The notes under the pieces are model-generated. The model saw only the letters and a program-made list of their open reading frames with translations. It was not told where the DNA came from and ran no database searches. A stretch of 64,000 nt of DNA. Source: Golubevia sp. BC0850 (Eukaryota > Basidiomycota > Exobasidiomycetes > Golubeviales > Golubeviaceae). Position 1 is the stretch's first letter; each line of letters opens with the position of its first letter. The DNA is taken from contig JAAVVG010000006.1 in NCBI GenBank assembly GCA_012976225.1, positions 372,001-436,000 of the forward strand. Reading direction: 5' to 3'. The translations under genes were made by a program, and so were the position numbers. Shown one piece after another: positions 35,243 to 46,806 of this stretch.

Positions 35243-36300
35243 ACCCAAGACTTTACGAGAAAACCTACTTGTCAGTGGTGTTCTCTCTAGCTAGCAGCCT
35301 ACTCGTTCGAAAGAGGTTTCCAAATGAGAGGGGTCTTCCTTTTCCTTTAGGATTCTTCATCAAAGCCAGTAGAACGACGTTCTTGGATGGAAGTACAGCG
35401 ATGGGAACGCTCCGGGGCTCCTCTGCCCAAGGTAGATGAGAGTGGAAATGGGAGATTCTCGATGGATAGAAGAATCTTCGAGCCTCTTAGCTTGGTATCA
35501 AGAGCCTCGAAACTCTCTTGGAGCAAGATAGTGGCTGGACGGTCGGAAGGACTGTGACAAGATAGATGGTGGGGAAATGGACCTTAGTGGAGACGACACC
35601 TATCAAGCTGGTCCTCTTCACTGAGATCGCTTCAAGCAAGTCGAATCAAAGCGATGAATTAGGAGCCAATTTTCGACACTTTAAATCTTATCTATAGACT
35701 TTCGGAAAGTTTCAAACGTCAAACACCAGGTGGTTGTCAACATTCTAAACTCGTATCAGGTCTTTTCTTTCTTCCTTCTCTCTTTCCTTTGGTTCTATCC
35801 TATCCTACATCCTCACTTCTTTCTATAGTTTCTCGCATTCCTTTTTCTCGAACCCCTCAATCCAATAGCCCCCTTCAAGTCACCTTCAATGTGATTACCC
35901 CCATTCCCCTACTTCTTTTCTCATCCCCTTCCCCCTTGTTCTCGCTCAGCTGTATCTAGCCACAATGCGTGATGCATGATGGGCTCTGATCTTTCAATCA
36001 GAATCCTCAGTCCGAGAATTTGTGGTGATAGAAGGTTTTCTTGTGTGGATTTGTGCATTCAAAGAAGACAAACTTTGGCCGCACTTGATTGATCCCTCAA
36101 TCGACTGCATCAAAGTCTTTAAAATAGACTACGGAGATTTTTTTCAAAGAAGATGGGGTAATGCGGGATCCGACTCCGAGCATTTGTGCTTCAAGATCCT
36201 CAATCTCCTACCTGGCGACCTGTGAGCGAGTGAGCATTTAGAGTTAAGGTTCACCCTCTATCATCTTCTGGGGCCAGCTGATAAGCCTTTTCAAGGATTC
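35243..36300. other. Intergenic region
   Basis: Just over 1 kb between UPF1 and the second secreted precursor with no supported coding region. A 67-codon frame at 36022-36225 has no domain or splice context. The right end leads into the TATA box and palindrome of the next gene. Confidence 0.45.
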
Positions 36301-36313
36301 AAGAACAATTGAC

Positions 36314-36320
36314 TATAAAG
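36314..36320 (+). promoter_or_regulatory. TATA box of second secreted precursor
   Basis: TATAAAG lies 194 bases before the ATG and 71 bases before the shared palindrome. The layout matches that of the related gene at 12.7 kb. Confidence 0.55.
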
Positions 36321-36384
36321 CCTAGCCCGCTTGCGATCGTATTTGAGCCTCCCAAATTCTCTCTTTCCATCCAACTTCTTTTTT

Positions 36385-36396
36385 GTAGCCGGCTAC
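36385..36396 (+). promoter_or_regulatory. 12-bp perfect palindrome in the leader, second copy
   Basis: GTAGCCGGCTAC, identical to 12581-12592, lies 111 bases before the start codon inside a pyrimidine-rich leader. Identity over all 12 bases, with different flanking sequence, argues for a selected element. Confidence 0.6.
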
Positions 36397-36507
36397 TACA
36401 CTTCTTTTCTTCTTCTTCTACTACCACCTCTTTCAGAGTTTTTTTTCTAACCTTTTCTCTTTGTTCTTCAAAAAGTCTTCCTCTTTCATTTCTCTTGCTG
36501 TCAAAAA

Positions 36508-37098
36508 ATGGTTAAATTGCTCAACATCGTTCTTTCTGTCACCTTCGTCTCTTCTTTAGTCTCTGCTTTACCCGTTCAAGTGAGTAGATTCGTGGGTTGA
36601 AAGGTTCATCTCCTTTTCACTTCCTATCTCAGCTTCTGACCAGCACTCGGTCCTCCTCATCCATTGCAGAAGCGTCAAGAGACGGTCGATGAGTTCCTCG
36701 GAAGAGCTCTTCGAGGGGGTTCCGACTTGGAGCTAGACTCCGATTTCCTAGAGAAGAGGCTCAATGCTGCAGCCCTGGCAAAGCTCACTGAAAAGTTCCC
36801 TCAGTGGCAAACAATCGCTAAGACCGTGGGAATCGGTCTAGCCGCTCAAGGTGCTGCCTACGGAGGATGGAAAGCGACCAAATCGAAAGAGGCTCAAGAC
36901 GCTCTCGTTGAGAAAAGATCCTTCAACGACATAGAGACTCGCGGAAACAAGACCAATTATGCATACTTGGGGGGTGAGTAAAGAAAACACAAGGACACTC
37001 TGTTTCAGACCCACGTCAACAAGTTCCATTCCAGCCTTAGCTCCAGCAGGAGACGAATCTTCCATCATGATCTCTAGACCGTTGACTTGGTGTTCTCC

Positions 37099-37139
<41 letters not shown>

Positions 37140-37386
37140 GACTTAAAGGTATCCTTCTCCTTGCACTCAACGCCTTTCGAGCTCCAGCTCCAACGAAGAC
37201 CAGAGGGTTGGACGAAAGTATTAATCAAGTCAGTAACCAAAGATCCAGATGATCCCCCCTTGCCAGAGCTCAGAAACTCACCATTTATCTGTGTTCCCAC
37301 CCGTTCAGGACATCGACCTCAACTGGATCGGAAATGAGATCAGAGCCGAAGCTCGCCGTTTCGATGACTTCGATCTGCTCGCATAG
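36508..37386 (+). CDS. Secreted kexin-type precursor, novel family member 2
   Basis: Four exons: 36508-36579, 36670-36973, 37149-37228, 37309-37386, 177 residues. Signal peptide residues 1 to about 20, ending VSALPVQ, with an intron directly after it as in the gene at 12.7 kb. Dibasic sites at KR25-26, KR53-54, KR106-107 and RR168-169 would release peptides of 28 and 53 residues, a middle segment, and a C-terminal octapeptide FDDFDLLA. The 53-residue peptide has an Ala/Gly-rich hydrophobic stretch and SKEAQDALVEKR, matching TKEAQDAMEQEALRR of member 1. No cysteines are present. The protein lacks the 60-residue repeats of member 1. Function is unknown. An alternative reading as an ordinary wall protein is possible, but the regular KR/RR spacing favours proteolytic processing. 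Confidence 0.75.
37104..37135 (+). repeat. CT dinucleotide repeat in an intron
   Basis: About sixteen CT units near the 3' end of the second intron of the secreted precursor, acting as its polypyrimidine tract. It is similar in kind to the TC repeat at 4866-4894. Confidence 0.8.
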
Positions 37387-37740
37387 ACTCTGTCACGGAT
37401 TCCACTTCTCCAGTCGCTCTTGTGCTGTTTAAATGACTTTGTTTGACTCCTATTTCATATTTGGGCATTGAGCTGATGTTTTAGCTTAGACTTGACTTGA
37501 CTTGCCTTGCGAGAGAATTCTCGTCTTGGTGTTAGACATTGTGAGAAGTTGAAGTGAGATGGTCTGACCAAATTCAATTCCGTGGGTTTTCTCTAATTCG
37601 GCTTGGGAAGAAATGGAAGTGCATGAAGCATGAAGTATAAAGCGCTTTGAAGTGCATGACGATGACGCGCCTTGCCCTGCTTTCTCTGAAAAAGAAGAAT
37701 CCATCTCTTCTCAATTCTTTGTTCAAAACTTACCATCAAA
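37387..37740. other. Intergenic spacer
   Basis: This 354-bp stretch lies between the second secreted precursor and the cytochrome P450. Nothing coding is recognised. It probably contains the 3' UTR and the P450 promoter. Confidence 0.4.
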
Positions 37741-40315
37741 ATGTTCCAATCTTCATCCTTCGAACTCTCGATGGGGTCCTTCTTCTCTCCCAACTCTCCT
37801 CTTCTTCTCTTTTACCTTCCAGTCGTTCTAGCTTTGCTTCTCCATCTTGGATCTCAGTTCAGAGAACCGACCTCCTTGCAAGTCATCTTACCCTTAATCG
37901 CTTTGAACGCTCTTCAAATTTATTCATGGGATCAAGATCTAGTTTCTTCTATTTTCCTCTCTGCAAGATCAACTTTATTCTTCGCAATCACTGCCTTGTC
38001 GTCCATCACGGTTCACAGACTTGGCTTTCATCCTCTGAAGAAATTCCCAGATCCCGTTAAGTTTAGTCTCTCAGAATGGTTCATGGTTCTAGTAGATCTC
38101 AAAGGAAAGGTGAGCACCAAAGAGAAGAACACAATGAAAGAAAGGAAGAGGTGAAGTGAAGGAATACCCACTAACTTCTTCACCTCATGCCTTCTTGACA
38201 CATTCACAGAGACCGTATTTAATGCAAGAGCTTCATAAAGAGTATGGAGATGTTGTCAGGTTTGGTCCAAGAGAAATCTCTGTGAACAATCCAGACGACA
38301 TCGCCTCGATTTATGGAGCTATGGGTCTCATGGGCAAGAAAGGAACAAGAGGACCATCTTAGTGAGTGATAGTGTGACATGAATTATGAGTAGATCGATG
38401 CTATAAATAAGATCCACGAAAAGTCAGTTTCGGCTTGCTTTCTTTGTGCCAGAGGAAAAAAGTGGGGAAGACTTAGGACACACTCTTAAGACCTCTCTCA
38501 GTCTATAAAGGCTGACAATTTTGTTTCTTCACTATGTTTCTTTAGCTGTTCTTACCTTCATCTCACACAACAACCCCCATCTTTTCAGCTCCTTCCTGAT
38601 AGACTCGTCCCTACCCCGCACCAGCAGCGTCCACAGCGTTGTATCTATGATCGAGCACGCTAACAAAAGAAGAAACTGGGACTCTGCCTTCTCGGTTAGT
38701 GCTCTCAAAGGATACGAAGAGTGTCTCGCTAGGAACGTTGAGATGGCAATCTCTCAAGTCTCGAAACTTGGAAAGGATCAAAACCCTGTCGCAGTAAATG
38801 AAGTCATCTCTTGGTTCGGTTTCGATTTCATGGGAGAGATTGGATTCGGTAAGAGCTTCGGAAATTTGGAGAACGGCAAGACTGTCGAGGCTGTAAAGGT
38901 GAGTGGTGTCGACAGTTTCAGCAGAGGGAAGAGTGAAGCTACGAAGTTTTTGTGAACGTTTCTTCTTTCGTCTCACTCCACCATTTGACAGCTTATTCAA
39001 GAGGCTTTAAAGATGGCAATGGCTGTAAGTGCTGAGGATTTGAGCGGTTTGAGCTCGAACCAAACCCGGCTCTACCTGACGTTTCTTCGCTTTCTCCAAA
39101 TTCTTGTCCTCTGGAAAAGTTCGGCGATGTTCCCTACCTTTCAGACTCTTTTCGTCTCCTTCCAAATCCGATGCTAATATTTGACAAGTTCGTCTCGGAT
39201 GCTCTTCAAGAACGCTTAGAACCATCTCCCAAAGGAGAGACTCAAGTCGATATAGTTTCTCGCGAACAAGAAAGCTGAGAATGCCCAGCTAAGCTTCAAA
39301 GAACTTCGAGCTGATGCTGCATTGATGATAGTAGCAGGTTCTGACACCTCTAGTAACTCAATCTGTTTGGCTCTCTTCCACCTCATCGAGACCCCTGGAG
39401 CCTATCAAACAGCCCGAGGAGCAATTGATGCTACCTTTCCAAATCAAGTAGCTGACAGTTTCGGTAAACTGAAGGAGTGTTCCTACTTGAACGCCGTCAT
39501 TCAAGAGACTTTGAGAATGTGGCCTCCTGGTGAGCTTCTTCTTCTCCTCATCGACTCTAGACGACGAGACAAGAAGACATGAGCAGACTCGATCGAGTCT
39601 CTCGCTCTCGCCGGACATCCACTGACTTTCTCCTTTCTTCCTTCTTCATTCCTCATTCCATCACTCGATCTTCTCTCGTTCAGTTCCAAGTGGCCGTCAA
39701 CGTGTGACTTCCCCAGAAGGAATCGTCTTGAGCTCAGGAATCGTCGTCCCAGGAAACACCATCCTTTCAACTCCATGCTTTGTCCTGCACAGAGATTCTA
39801 GATACTTCTCTCATCCAGAAGAGTACAGACCTGAGAGATGGTTGGATACGTCCGTGGAAACCGTTCACAACGCAAAAGCCTTCAGCCCTTTTGGATTCGG
39901 ACCAACTGGTAAGTTCTCGATGAAGGAAAGGGAACAAGTTTGAGAATCTTTCTTCTTCAAGGTTTGTTCATTGCTTTCCAGACTTCCACTGACTTGCCAA
40001 TCAGATCCTCTCTCCTCTCTCTCTAGGTTGTGTCGGCAAGCAACTTGGCTTGATGGAGCTAAGTCTGTTCATCGCCAGATTCGCCCAGACCTTCGACGCC
40101 TCTTTCGCAGCGAGTACCAAGCTGTCCAGTGGGCAACAAGAAAACTCCGATCTCTGATCATTCTCGCCTCTCTCTTTGGTCCTCATTCTCCTTTTCAACA
40201 GCCCGAATTCGATCCTGCCGCTTTTACCAACTCCATCAAAGACTTCTTCCTGCTCGAGAAAAACCCCTGTCTTGTCAAAGTCAAGCAAAGATCTAAGAAC
40301 AGTGAAAATCCTTAG
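37741..40315 (+). CDS. Cytochrome P450 with disrupted reading frame
   Basis: Haem monooxygenase of the ER membrane by family. Exons: 37741-38109 (N-terminal membrane segments), 38210-38361 (YGDVVRFGPREISVNNPDDI), 38589-38898 (NKRRNWDSAFSVSALKGYEE), 38992-39024, 39120-39529, 39684-39908, 40027 to about 40157, 40202-40315. Signature motifs are present: I-helix AGSDTSSN, ETLRMWPP (ExxR), PERW and the haem loop FSPFGFGPTGCVGKQLG. The frame changes by one base near 39250-39262, between QVDI and LANKKAENAQLSFKEL, with no intron to explain it. The C-terminal piece (FDPAAFTNSIKDFF, LEKNPCLVKV) also cannot be joined in phase to the haem-loop exon with a GT donor. Either a recently disabled gene or sequence errors; the rest of the coding sequence is well preserved. 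The substrate is unknown. Confidence 0.75.
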
Positions 40316-41460
40316 AAAACCAGTTTGTTTCTGCTTTCGCTTCTCTTCCCTTTTCTCGCCCTTCTCTCAACCTGTTGTTACTCCTTTGAAACGACTAAAC
40401 GCTCGCTGTGTAGTGGCTCTTTGTTTTCCATAATTGCGGAATTAATTCCTGATTTCCCTGTGACTTGATGTCGTACTTGTCTGTCTCTTGATGGAACTCG
40501 AGTTCAATTTGGTGTTATAATAAACTTGAGGAAAACATCACCAAAATGTCGTGAGAGAGGAATAAACAGAAAGGGGAGAGCAAAGATTCAATATCCAGCT
40601 GGTCGGACCGACGACATCCGGGAATCCATCTCATCAAGAGCGTCTTCACTTCTTCTTGAAACTCTGGTGTACATGGAGAGACGGGTCCGGATTCGGGATC
40701 CTCTCACCAAAAATGGATCTCATGAGACAGAAACTAGAAAGTCAGAAACCTCGTTCTATGTAGTAACGGTTGATCAGAATCGGTAAATCTGTCTGGTGTG
40801 TCTGCGCTTTTGAAAGGTTTGGAGCACAAAGGAGGCATCTTTAGCCCAAGCAAGGGGTAGATGGTAGACGCGGCCCCGCCTCCGAATGCAGACTTGATTT
40901 CTACTTGCCTCGCTCGCCCTACTACTATGTACCTACTATACATACTGAAAGGTTCGGAATAGGGTACAGATTGTATGTACATGTAGATAGAACTCGAACG
41001 CTTGAACGACGTGATCAGTATATCGAGACCTCGCATTGGGATTGCTTGACCAGAGCAGGCCCTGTCAAAACGAATGCGTAAACAGAAGCCTGTCAATTGA
41101 AGCACTGAGAAATGCTGAAAGACCGAAAGGCAAAAAATGGAGGAGAAGGATGCGGAGAGTCAAATAACGTGAAACTTAAAGCTTAAAGTTGGCGCGTGCG
41201 AACTGCAGGCGAATTTTTCTCACCCCCTTCTCCCCCTTCTTCAAAGAATCTTTAAAGGGAGGTTCTACCTTCTTTTCTTTTCCTGCACCTCTTTCCCTTT
41301 CCCCATCTCCTCCTATACTTGACCATCAGCCTTCAACGTTCTTTCGGAATCTCTCCTCAATCTCCACCCTCTCTTCTCAATCTCTCGACCTGGAACCTTG
41401 GAACCTTGAAACCTCAAACCCCACCTCTCCCCTACTCTTCAAACCTCAAATATCAAAGCT
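40316..41460. other. Intergenic region
   Basis: About 1.1 kb without a supported gene between the P450 and the DUF6534 protein. Short frames on both strands have no domains. The final 250 bases are strongly pyrimidine-rich, fitting the promoter and leader of the DUF6534 gene. Confidence 0.45.
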
Positions 41461-43370
41461 ATGGGCGCATTAGATCTCACGTAGGTTTATCAAAGCGGTC
41501 CAAGAGTTGTTGTCCTTTCCTATTCGGCTAACGTCCCGACTACCTCCTCTTCCTGCTTTCAGTTTGGGATGCCTATTCATCGGAGTCATCTTGAACGTCT
41601 TCCTGTATGGAATGAGTTGCGTCCAGACCTTCTTCTATTACGCTCACTTCAAGAACGATAGCAAGTTCTTACGTGCTTTGGTTGGGTTCCTGTTTATAGC
41701 TGGTGAGTAAAGGCAAGAGCTAAATGAAGGACAACAGGACAACAGGAACCTCTTCCGCACTCCCAAAGGTGTAAAGTTGCTGATAACTTGATTCACTTTC
41801 GGTTTGATTGTTTACTAGACACTCTGAACAGCATATTGGATATCCATTTCATGTGAGTTCCTGTGATCGAGTGAGATGCCTGCTTTGGTGCCTGGTAGGT
41901 TCTGGTATCTTACCCTGGATTTCTCCATCTTCCCATGGATCTCTCCATTCTTTCCAGCTACCACTACCTCATTACCAGTGAGTTCAGAGAGACCGTCAGA
42001 GAAGATGAAGAAGCTGTAGGCAGAGTGTACCAGGAGACCAACTGACCGTACTTGCCCCATTCCGCCCTTCTCTCAGATTTCGGAAACCTAGAGGCCGCTG
42101 GTGTCTCAAATTCCACCTTTGCAGCTGACCCAGTAATGACTGGAATCATTGGTGAGTCTGCACGCCTACCCAGTGTCTTCCTGCCTATGAAGGCCCACCG
42201 TCTGACTAGACCACCCTCCTTTCCTTCAGCCTTCACCTGTCAGCTCTTCTTCGCTTGGAGAGTTTACCGTCTGATGCACTCCATCTGGGTTCCAATCGTT
42301 ATTGCCATCTTTTCGGCTGCTTCTCTTTGCGGTGCTCTCGGATCAACCATCGGAGTGGTGATTGTCAAGAACTTTGCTGAATTCCAGAAATTCCAAGTGA
42401 GTCTTGAGGCGATGAAAGGAAGAGTTGGTTAGGTAGTTTGGAATTGAGATCGAAAGAAAGATGGTCAAGGGGAAAGGAATCAATAGGGGAAAGTTCAACA
42501 GATTTCGAGAAGAGGATCTGCGTCACACGCCACAGCCCTTCCTTCCGTGCACCGACCTAAGAAGCTGCCCCTTTTAAACCCCGTTCTAATCCAACAGTCT
42601 GTCGTCAGTCTATGGCTCGCAGGTGCTGTCGCTGCTGACATGTGCATTACTGGTGAGTCGATCAGAAAGCCTCGAAGTTGAAGTTCACGGTCGCCGTCTC
42701 TGACCTCTCGATTCTTCAAATTTGTTTCCTGTCCTCAGCCGCCCTGGTCTACACCCTTCGTAAATCACGTACTGGATTTGCAGGTACTGATGACATCGTC
42801 AGTCGTCTAGTACGCTCTACCATCCAGACTGGTATGCTCACTTCGATGTTCGCCTTCATCGATTTGATTCTCTTCTTGGCCTCAACCTCTACGCTCCACT
42901 TGGTCTTCAATCTTCCATTAGCCAAACTCTACGTCAACACTCTTCTATCCACTTTGAATGCTCGTGCCTACATGTCGATGCATAACACCAACTCATACAC
43001 TATGGAAGGAGGTAACTCAGAAGCCAACACCGCCGCACGCGTGGGATCCTCTTTCCGTCCAGGTGCTTCCAAGTCTAGAGGTTCAGTCCAAGCTGGAACC
43101 AAGTTAAACGTCTTCAAACCTGGAATGTCTCAAACCTCTCAATTCTCTACTCAAGGTGACGTGGAAACTGGAATCCACATCATGACGGTCGAAGAAAGAT
43201 TTGAAGAAAGTGGAGAAGCAGGTCATCAAGTTCGTCATCTACCAGTTCACTCTTTAACTCGTGAACAATCCGAAAATGACTTCCACTCAAGTGCTTCAAT
43301 TAATGACGAGGAGAACGAAAAGAAGAGATCTTCTTCCGGTTCATCTCGTGGAGACACCACCGTCGCCTAG
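41461..43370 (+). CDS. DUF6534-type multi-pass membrane protein
   Basis: Eight exons in phase: 41461-41480, 41563-41702, 41819-41852, 41958-41977, 42077-42151, 42230-42396, 42598-42652, 42739-43370, 380 residues. Start MGALDLTLGCLFIGVILNV, then GMSCVQTFFYYAHFKNDSK, LDIHFIYHYLITNFGN, QLFFAWRVYRL, IVIAIFSAASLCGALGS, SVVSLWLAGAVAADMCITAA, and FIDLILFLASTS, giving about seven hydrophobic helices. The NARAYMS motif follows the last helix. This order matches a large basidiomycete membrane family (DUF6534) of unknown function. The C-terminal 120 residues are cytosolic, polar and Ser-rich. Two 20-base exons and one 34-base exon are unusually small but are required by both phase and family alignment. 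Confidence 0.85.
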
Positions 43371-44236
43371 ATTCTCTTCAATTTCTCTTCTCTCTTCCCT
43401 GGACAAAGAAATTTATGTCACTTCTTCAAAATAGTCAACTTTCAATTATCATTCGCAGGATTTCTAAAAACAAAGAACCCTTCCAAACAACATTTCTCTC
43501 TTGATTTCCGCATTCATTCTCTTTTAACGAACCTTCTACGACGGTCCATTCAAGTTTCGATACCTCAAGCGCTCTTCCATCCTACCAGTTCAATTTCTCT
43601 TCTTCTACACCCATTTCAACCTGACACCTCAATCCGCTTCAACTCCCATCTCATGAAATAGAGTCGAACGACAATCAATGGATTTTGAACCCCCCCCCCC
43701 AAATTGCCATCTCTCTTCTACAACTACAACTTTTTCCCCGGTCACATCAATCTCCTTTCGTTTCAAGTTTCCCTTTTCTTTGGACTCCCTCCCAAATATT
43801 CTGGCTGGCCATATGCTTTGTCGAACAATTCGCCCCTCCGTTCCCAATCGTCAGCCCTTTTTTCTTGTCTTCGCCGTTGTCACATCAACTCCATGTCGTG
43901 GTCGCCTCCTTTCAAGCTGTATTTTTAGATGAAAAGTAGCAGAGAAAATGGAAGATGAAGAGGTTAAGGAAAACGAGGTTCTCGAAAGATATCCTCAATT
44001 CCATTCCATTCTCTGACTCTTCTCTTCTCTCTCTGTTTTTCTGACCTTGTTTTTCGATCTTCTAACTTATTTGGGATCTGACTTTGAATCCAGTCTCGTT
44101 TTACCTTTCCTTTTCTTTCGATGGGTGATTTAGACTTCTCACGAGCTAAGCGCTCACTCGACTCGAAGATCCGAGAGATGATTTCACTTCGGAACCTCTT
44201 CTCCCAAGACCCATTACCCATCCTTCGATTTGAATT
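43371..44236. other. Intergenic region with poly-C tract
   Basis: 866 bp between the DUF6534 and Sip5-like genes. A run of eleven C lies at 43690-43700. Three overlapping plus-strand frames and minus-strand frames carry no recognised domain. I see no gene. Confidence 0.45.
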
Positions 44237-46806
44237 ATGGGACAATTACCTGCCAAAGAATCTTCAACTTCTTCAAGGAATCCAGATTCATCAAATTCAA
44301 CTGCATCCACTTCTCATGGAGTGACTCATTCTCATTCTCATTCACAATTCTCTTCCTTCATCAATAAGCAACCTCAATTACCACCTCTCAATCTACCTTC
44401 ATCTTTTGATGGTGGGAAATTTGAACCTCAAGGAATTTACCCAACTGCAGCTCAAGATTATAATCATAGAATCGTTCATGAGTCAATCCTGAAGAGGAGG
44501 TTGGCTCCTTTCTACAAAGGTAGCGATGATCAAGACACCTACGAGGAAAGCGAGGAGAACACAGAATGTCCAATTTGTTTCTTGGTTAGTATCTTTGATG
44601 ATTCAGAATTCAATCAATGTAAAAGCACAACGATGGAATCAGGGAGGATCCGTTTCTCTTTCAAAATGCACAGCAAGTCGCCTGGCTGATTAGATAGCGA
44701 AACACAAGTCGCTCTCCCTTGAGGATCCTCAGAGCCAATTGGATCTTGAACTTTCTTTCATTATTTCTCTGTTTTACGTCACCCCATCCATTCTCGTTTG
44801 CTCAAGTCATGCTGAACCCTATCCTCTCTTCCTCCACCCCATGCCGGCTTCCGAAACCCTTTTTCCAACTCATTTCTCCCAGTACTATCCCTCTCCTCTC
44901 AACCTCTCACGATGCTGTTCTCAACCAATCTGTACAGAATGTTTCGTTCAAATCAAGAGAGCAGATCCAGATCATACCACGCCTCCTTCAACAGAACCTT
45001 CAGCTTGCCCTTATTGTATGCAAGTGGAATTCGGAATCACTTACATTCCACCTCCTAGCGTTAGAGAAAGGTCGTTGAACGAAGGAAAACAGAGTGGTTC
45101 GAAGATTGGGAAGAAGGTCTCAACTCCTGCTTCTACTTCTAGACCTTCGACTTCAGCTATCGGCATTGACGCAGAAAGTGCTGTCGTCGATGACGAAACC
45201 TCTCCTTCTACTCCAAGCTCTCCGAATCAGGAGTCAGCAATGGAACAGAGGAGGGTAATCAAGGAGAAGATGAGGAGGAAGAGCTTTGGAGCTAATGATC
45301 CAGAGGTGGTCACCATTGGTGAGTTTGGAGGAATGCAGACTGAATGCAGTTATCGCTACTTTAAGGTGGTCCAAACGATGATCTGCTTTGACTCTGTCTT
45401 TGAATTTTGAAGCCTAGATCATTCAGGGTACTGTTCTGACCCATAAATCTGCCTCCTCCATCTCTCAGATCAAATTCGACCAGACTATCTCGATAAACTT
45501 CATCTAGCTCAAGCTGCCATCGCCCGAAGAGCCAATAGACGTCTAATCATGAGACAAGTAGGAGATAGGTTGATTCCAATCGGAGTGACTTCTGGGAGAG
45601 TGGGGGCGGAATTGAATGGAAGATCTGATGGTCCAGGTGGAGCCATCATTTTGAGAGAAGGAGAAAGATGGGGTAGAACTCCTGGAGCTAGTGGAGCTGG
45701 TGGAATACAATCTTTGAACGACGTTGCTGCAAGTTTGGCTGCTTTAGGTGGCAGGCGAACTACTGCAAGGAGTGGGAGCACGGAGGAAGATGGAACGAGA
45801 GGAGAAGGTGAAAGTAGGAGGGGTGGAAGTAGGAGAAGAGCTGAGATGGAAAGGTTTTTGCAGAATCAGGGAGCTGATGTCGAAGAGGTGAGTTAAAGAA
45901 GAGCTCTGTGGTATTCCCTGCGTGGACGAGAAAGAGCTGACTCCTCTTTCTCTCCTCTCCTCTCGTCTCAAGATGATGATGATGGAAGCTATGAGACTTT
46001 CTTTATTGGAGCATGAAGAACATCAGAAGAAGCAAGTAGAAGCTGAAAAGGCTGAAAGAGCAGCTCAAGCTGCCAGTGGAGCCAGCTCGTCAACAACTGC
46101 AGAAGCTGGTCCTTCAACTTCCACTCTCGAATCATCAGCCGATCCATCTTCTCCTCCACCTCGAACGACCTCTACATCTCCAGGATCCTCTTTAATCAAA
46201 TCAGCAGCACCTCAATCATCAGTCACTTCAGCTTCAGCTATTCCAACTCTCTCAGCATCTCAACAAAGCAACACTTCCACAAACCTTTCTTCTGTTCCAA
46301 GTTCTTCAACTCAACTTGCTCAAATTCCTCCTTCGACTTCTATCAATTTCCTTTCCAGTAACACGATGGCCGAATTAGCTGAACTGATCGACGAAGGATC
46401 TGATGCTAGAGCTACCTCTACTCCTCATCAAGCTCAAGAAGTTCAGGTTCCAACATCTATCCCTCAGAACCCTTCTGGATCTACTTCAGCCCCTGGATTC
46501 AACACTTCTGGGTTCTCATTCCCAAATTCTCATTCTAGAAATGCAAGTTCTGGGAATGTGAAGCCGGGCACTTCATCCGCAACCTCTCCTACTCCTAGTT
46601 CTCCCTATGGCTCAAGTCCTCCTCTACAACCTCCAACTCATCAACAAAGATCTTCAGCTCCAAGTTCGCCGACGCCTAGCTCCCCGACTATGAGAAGAAT
46701 CAATCCTAACAATCCATTCAGAAGGGGTCCTCAGTCTCAAGGCAATAGTCCAAATCATAGTCGGCAGAACAGCAACTTGAGTAATGGAGTGGATTTACTT
46801 GATTAA
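44237..46806 (+). CDS. SIP5: Sip5-like RING-type zinc finger protein
   Basis: Four exons: 44237-44584, 44883-45318, 45469-45887, 45973-46806, 678 residues. The chain begins [10 protein letters not shown], a good N-myristoylation signal (Gly2, Ser at the favoured later position), as in yeast Sip5. An atypical RING-like region at about residues 110-160 has [18 protein letters not shown], then [11 protein letters not shown] and CPYC. It is followed by [20 protein letters not shown] and, after a Gly/Arg-rich stretch, [18 protein letters not shown], a conserved Sip5 helix resembling a ubiquitin-interacting motif. The last 200 residues are Ser/Pro-rich and disordered. Yeast Sip5 interacts with Snf1 kinase and the Reg1-Glc7 phosphatase; whether this holds here is inference. 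An N-myristoyltransferase gene is present in the same window. Confidence 0.88.

Noticed and set aside
36022-36225. 67-codon frame in the spacer before the second precursor
   Set aside because: No domain, no splice partner; most likely promoter-proximal noncoding DNA.
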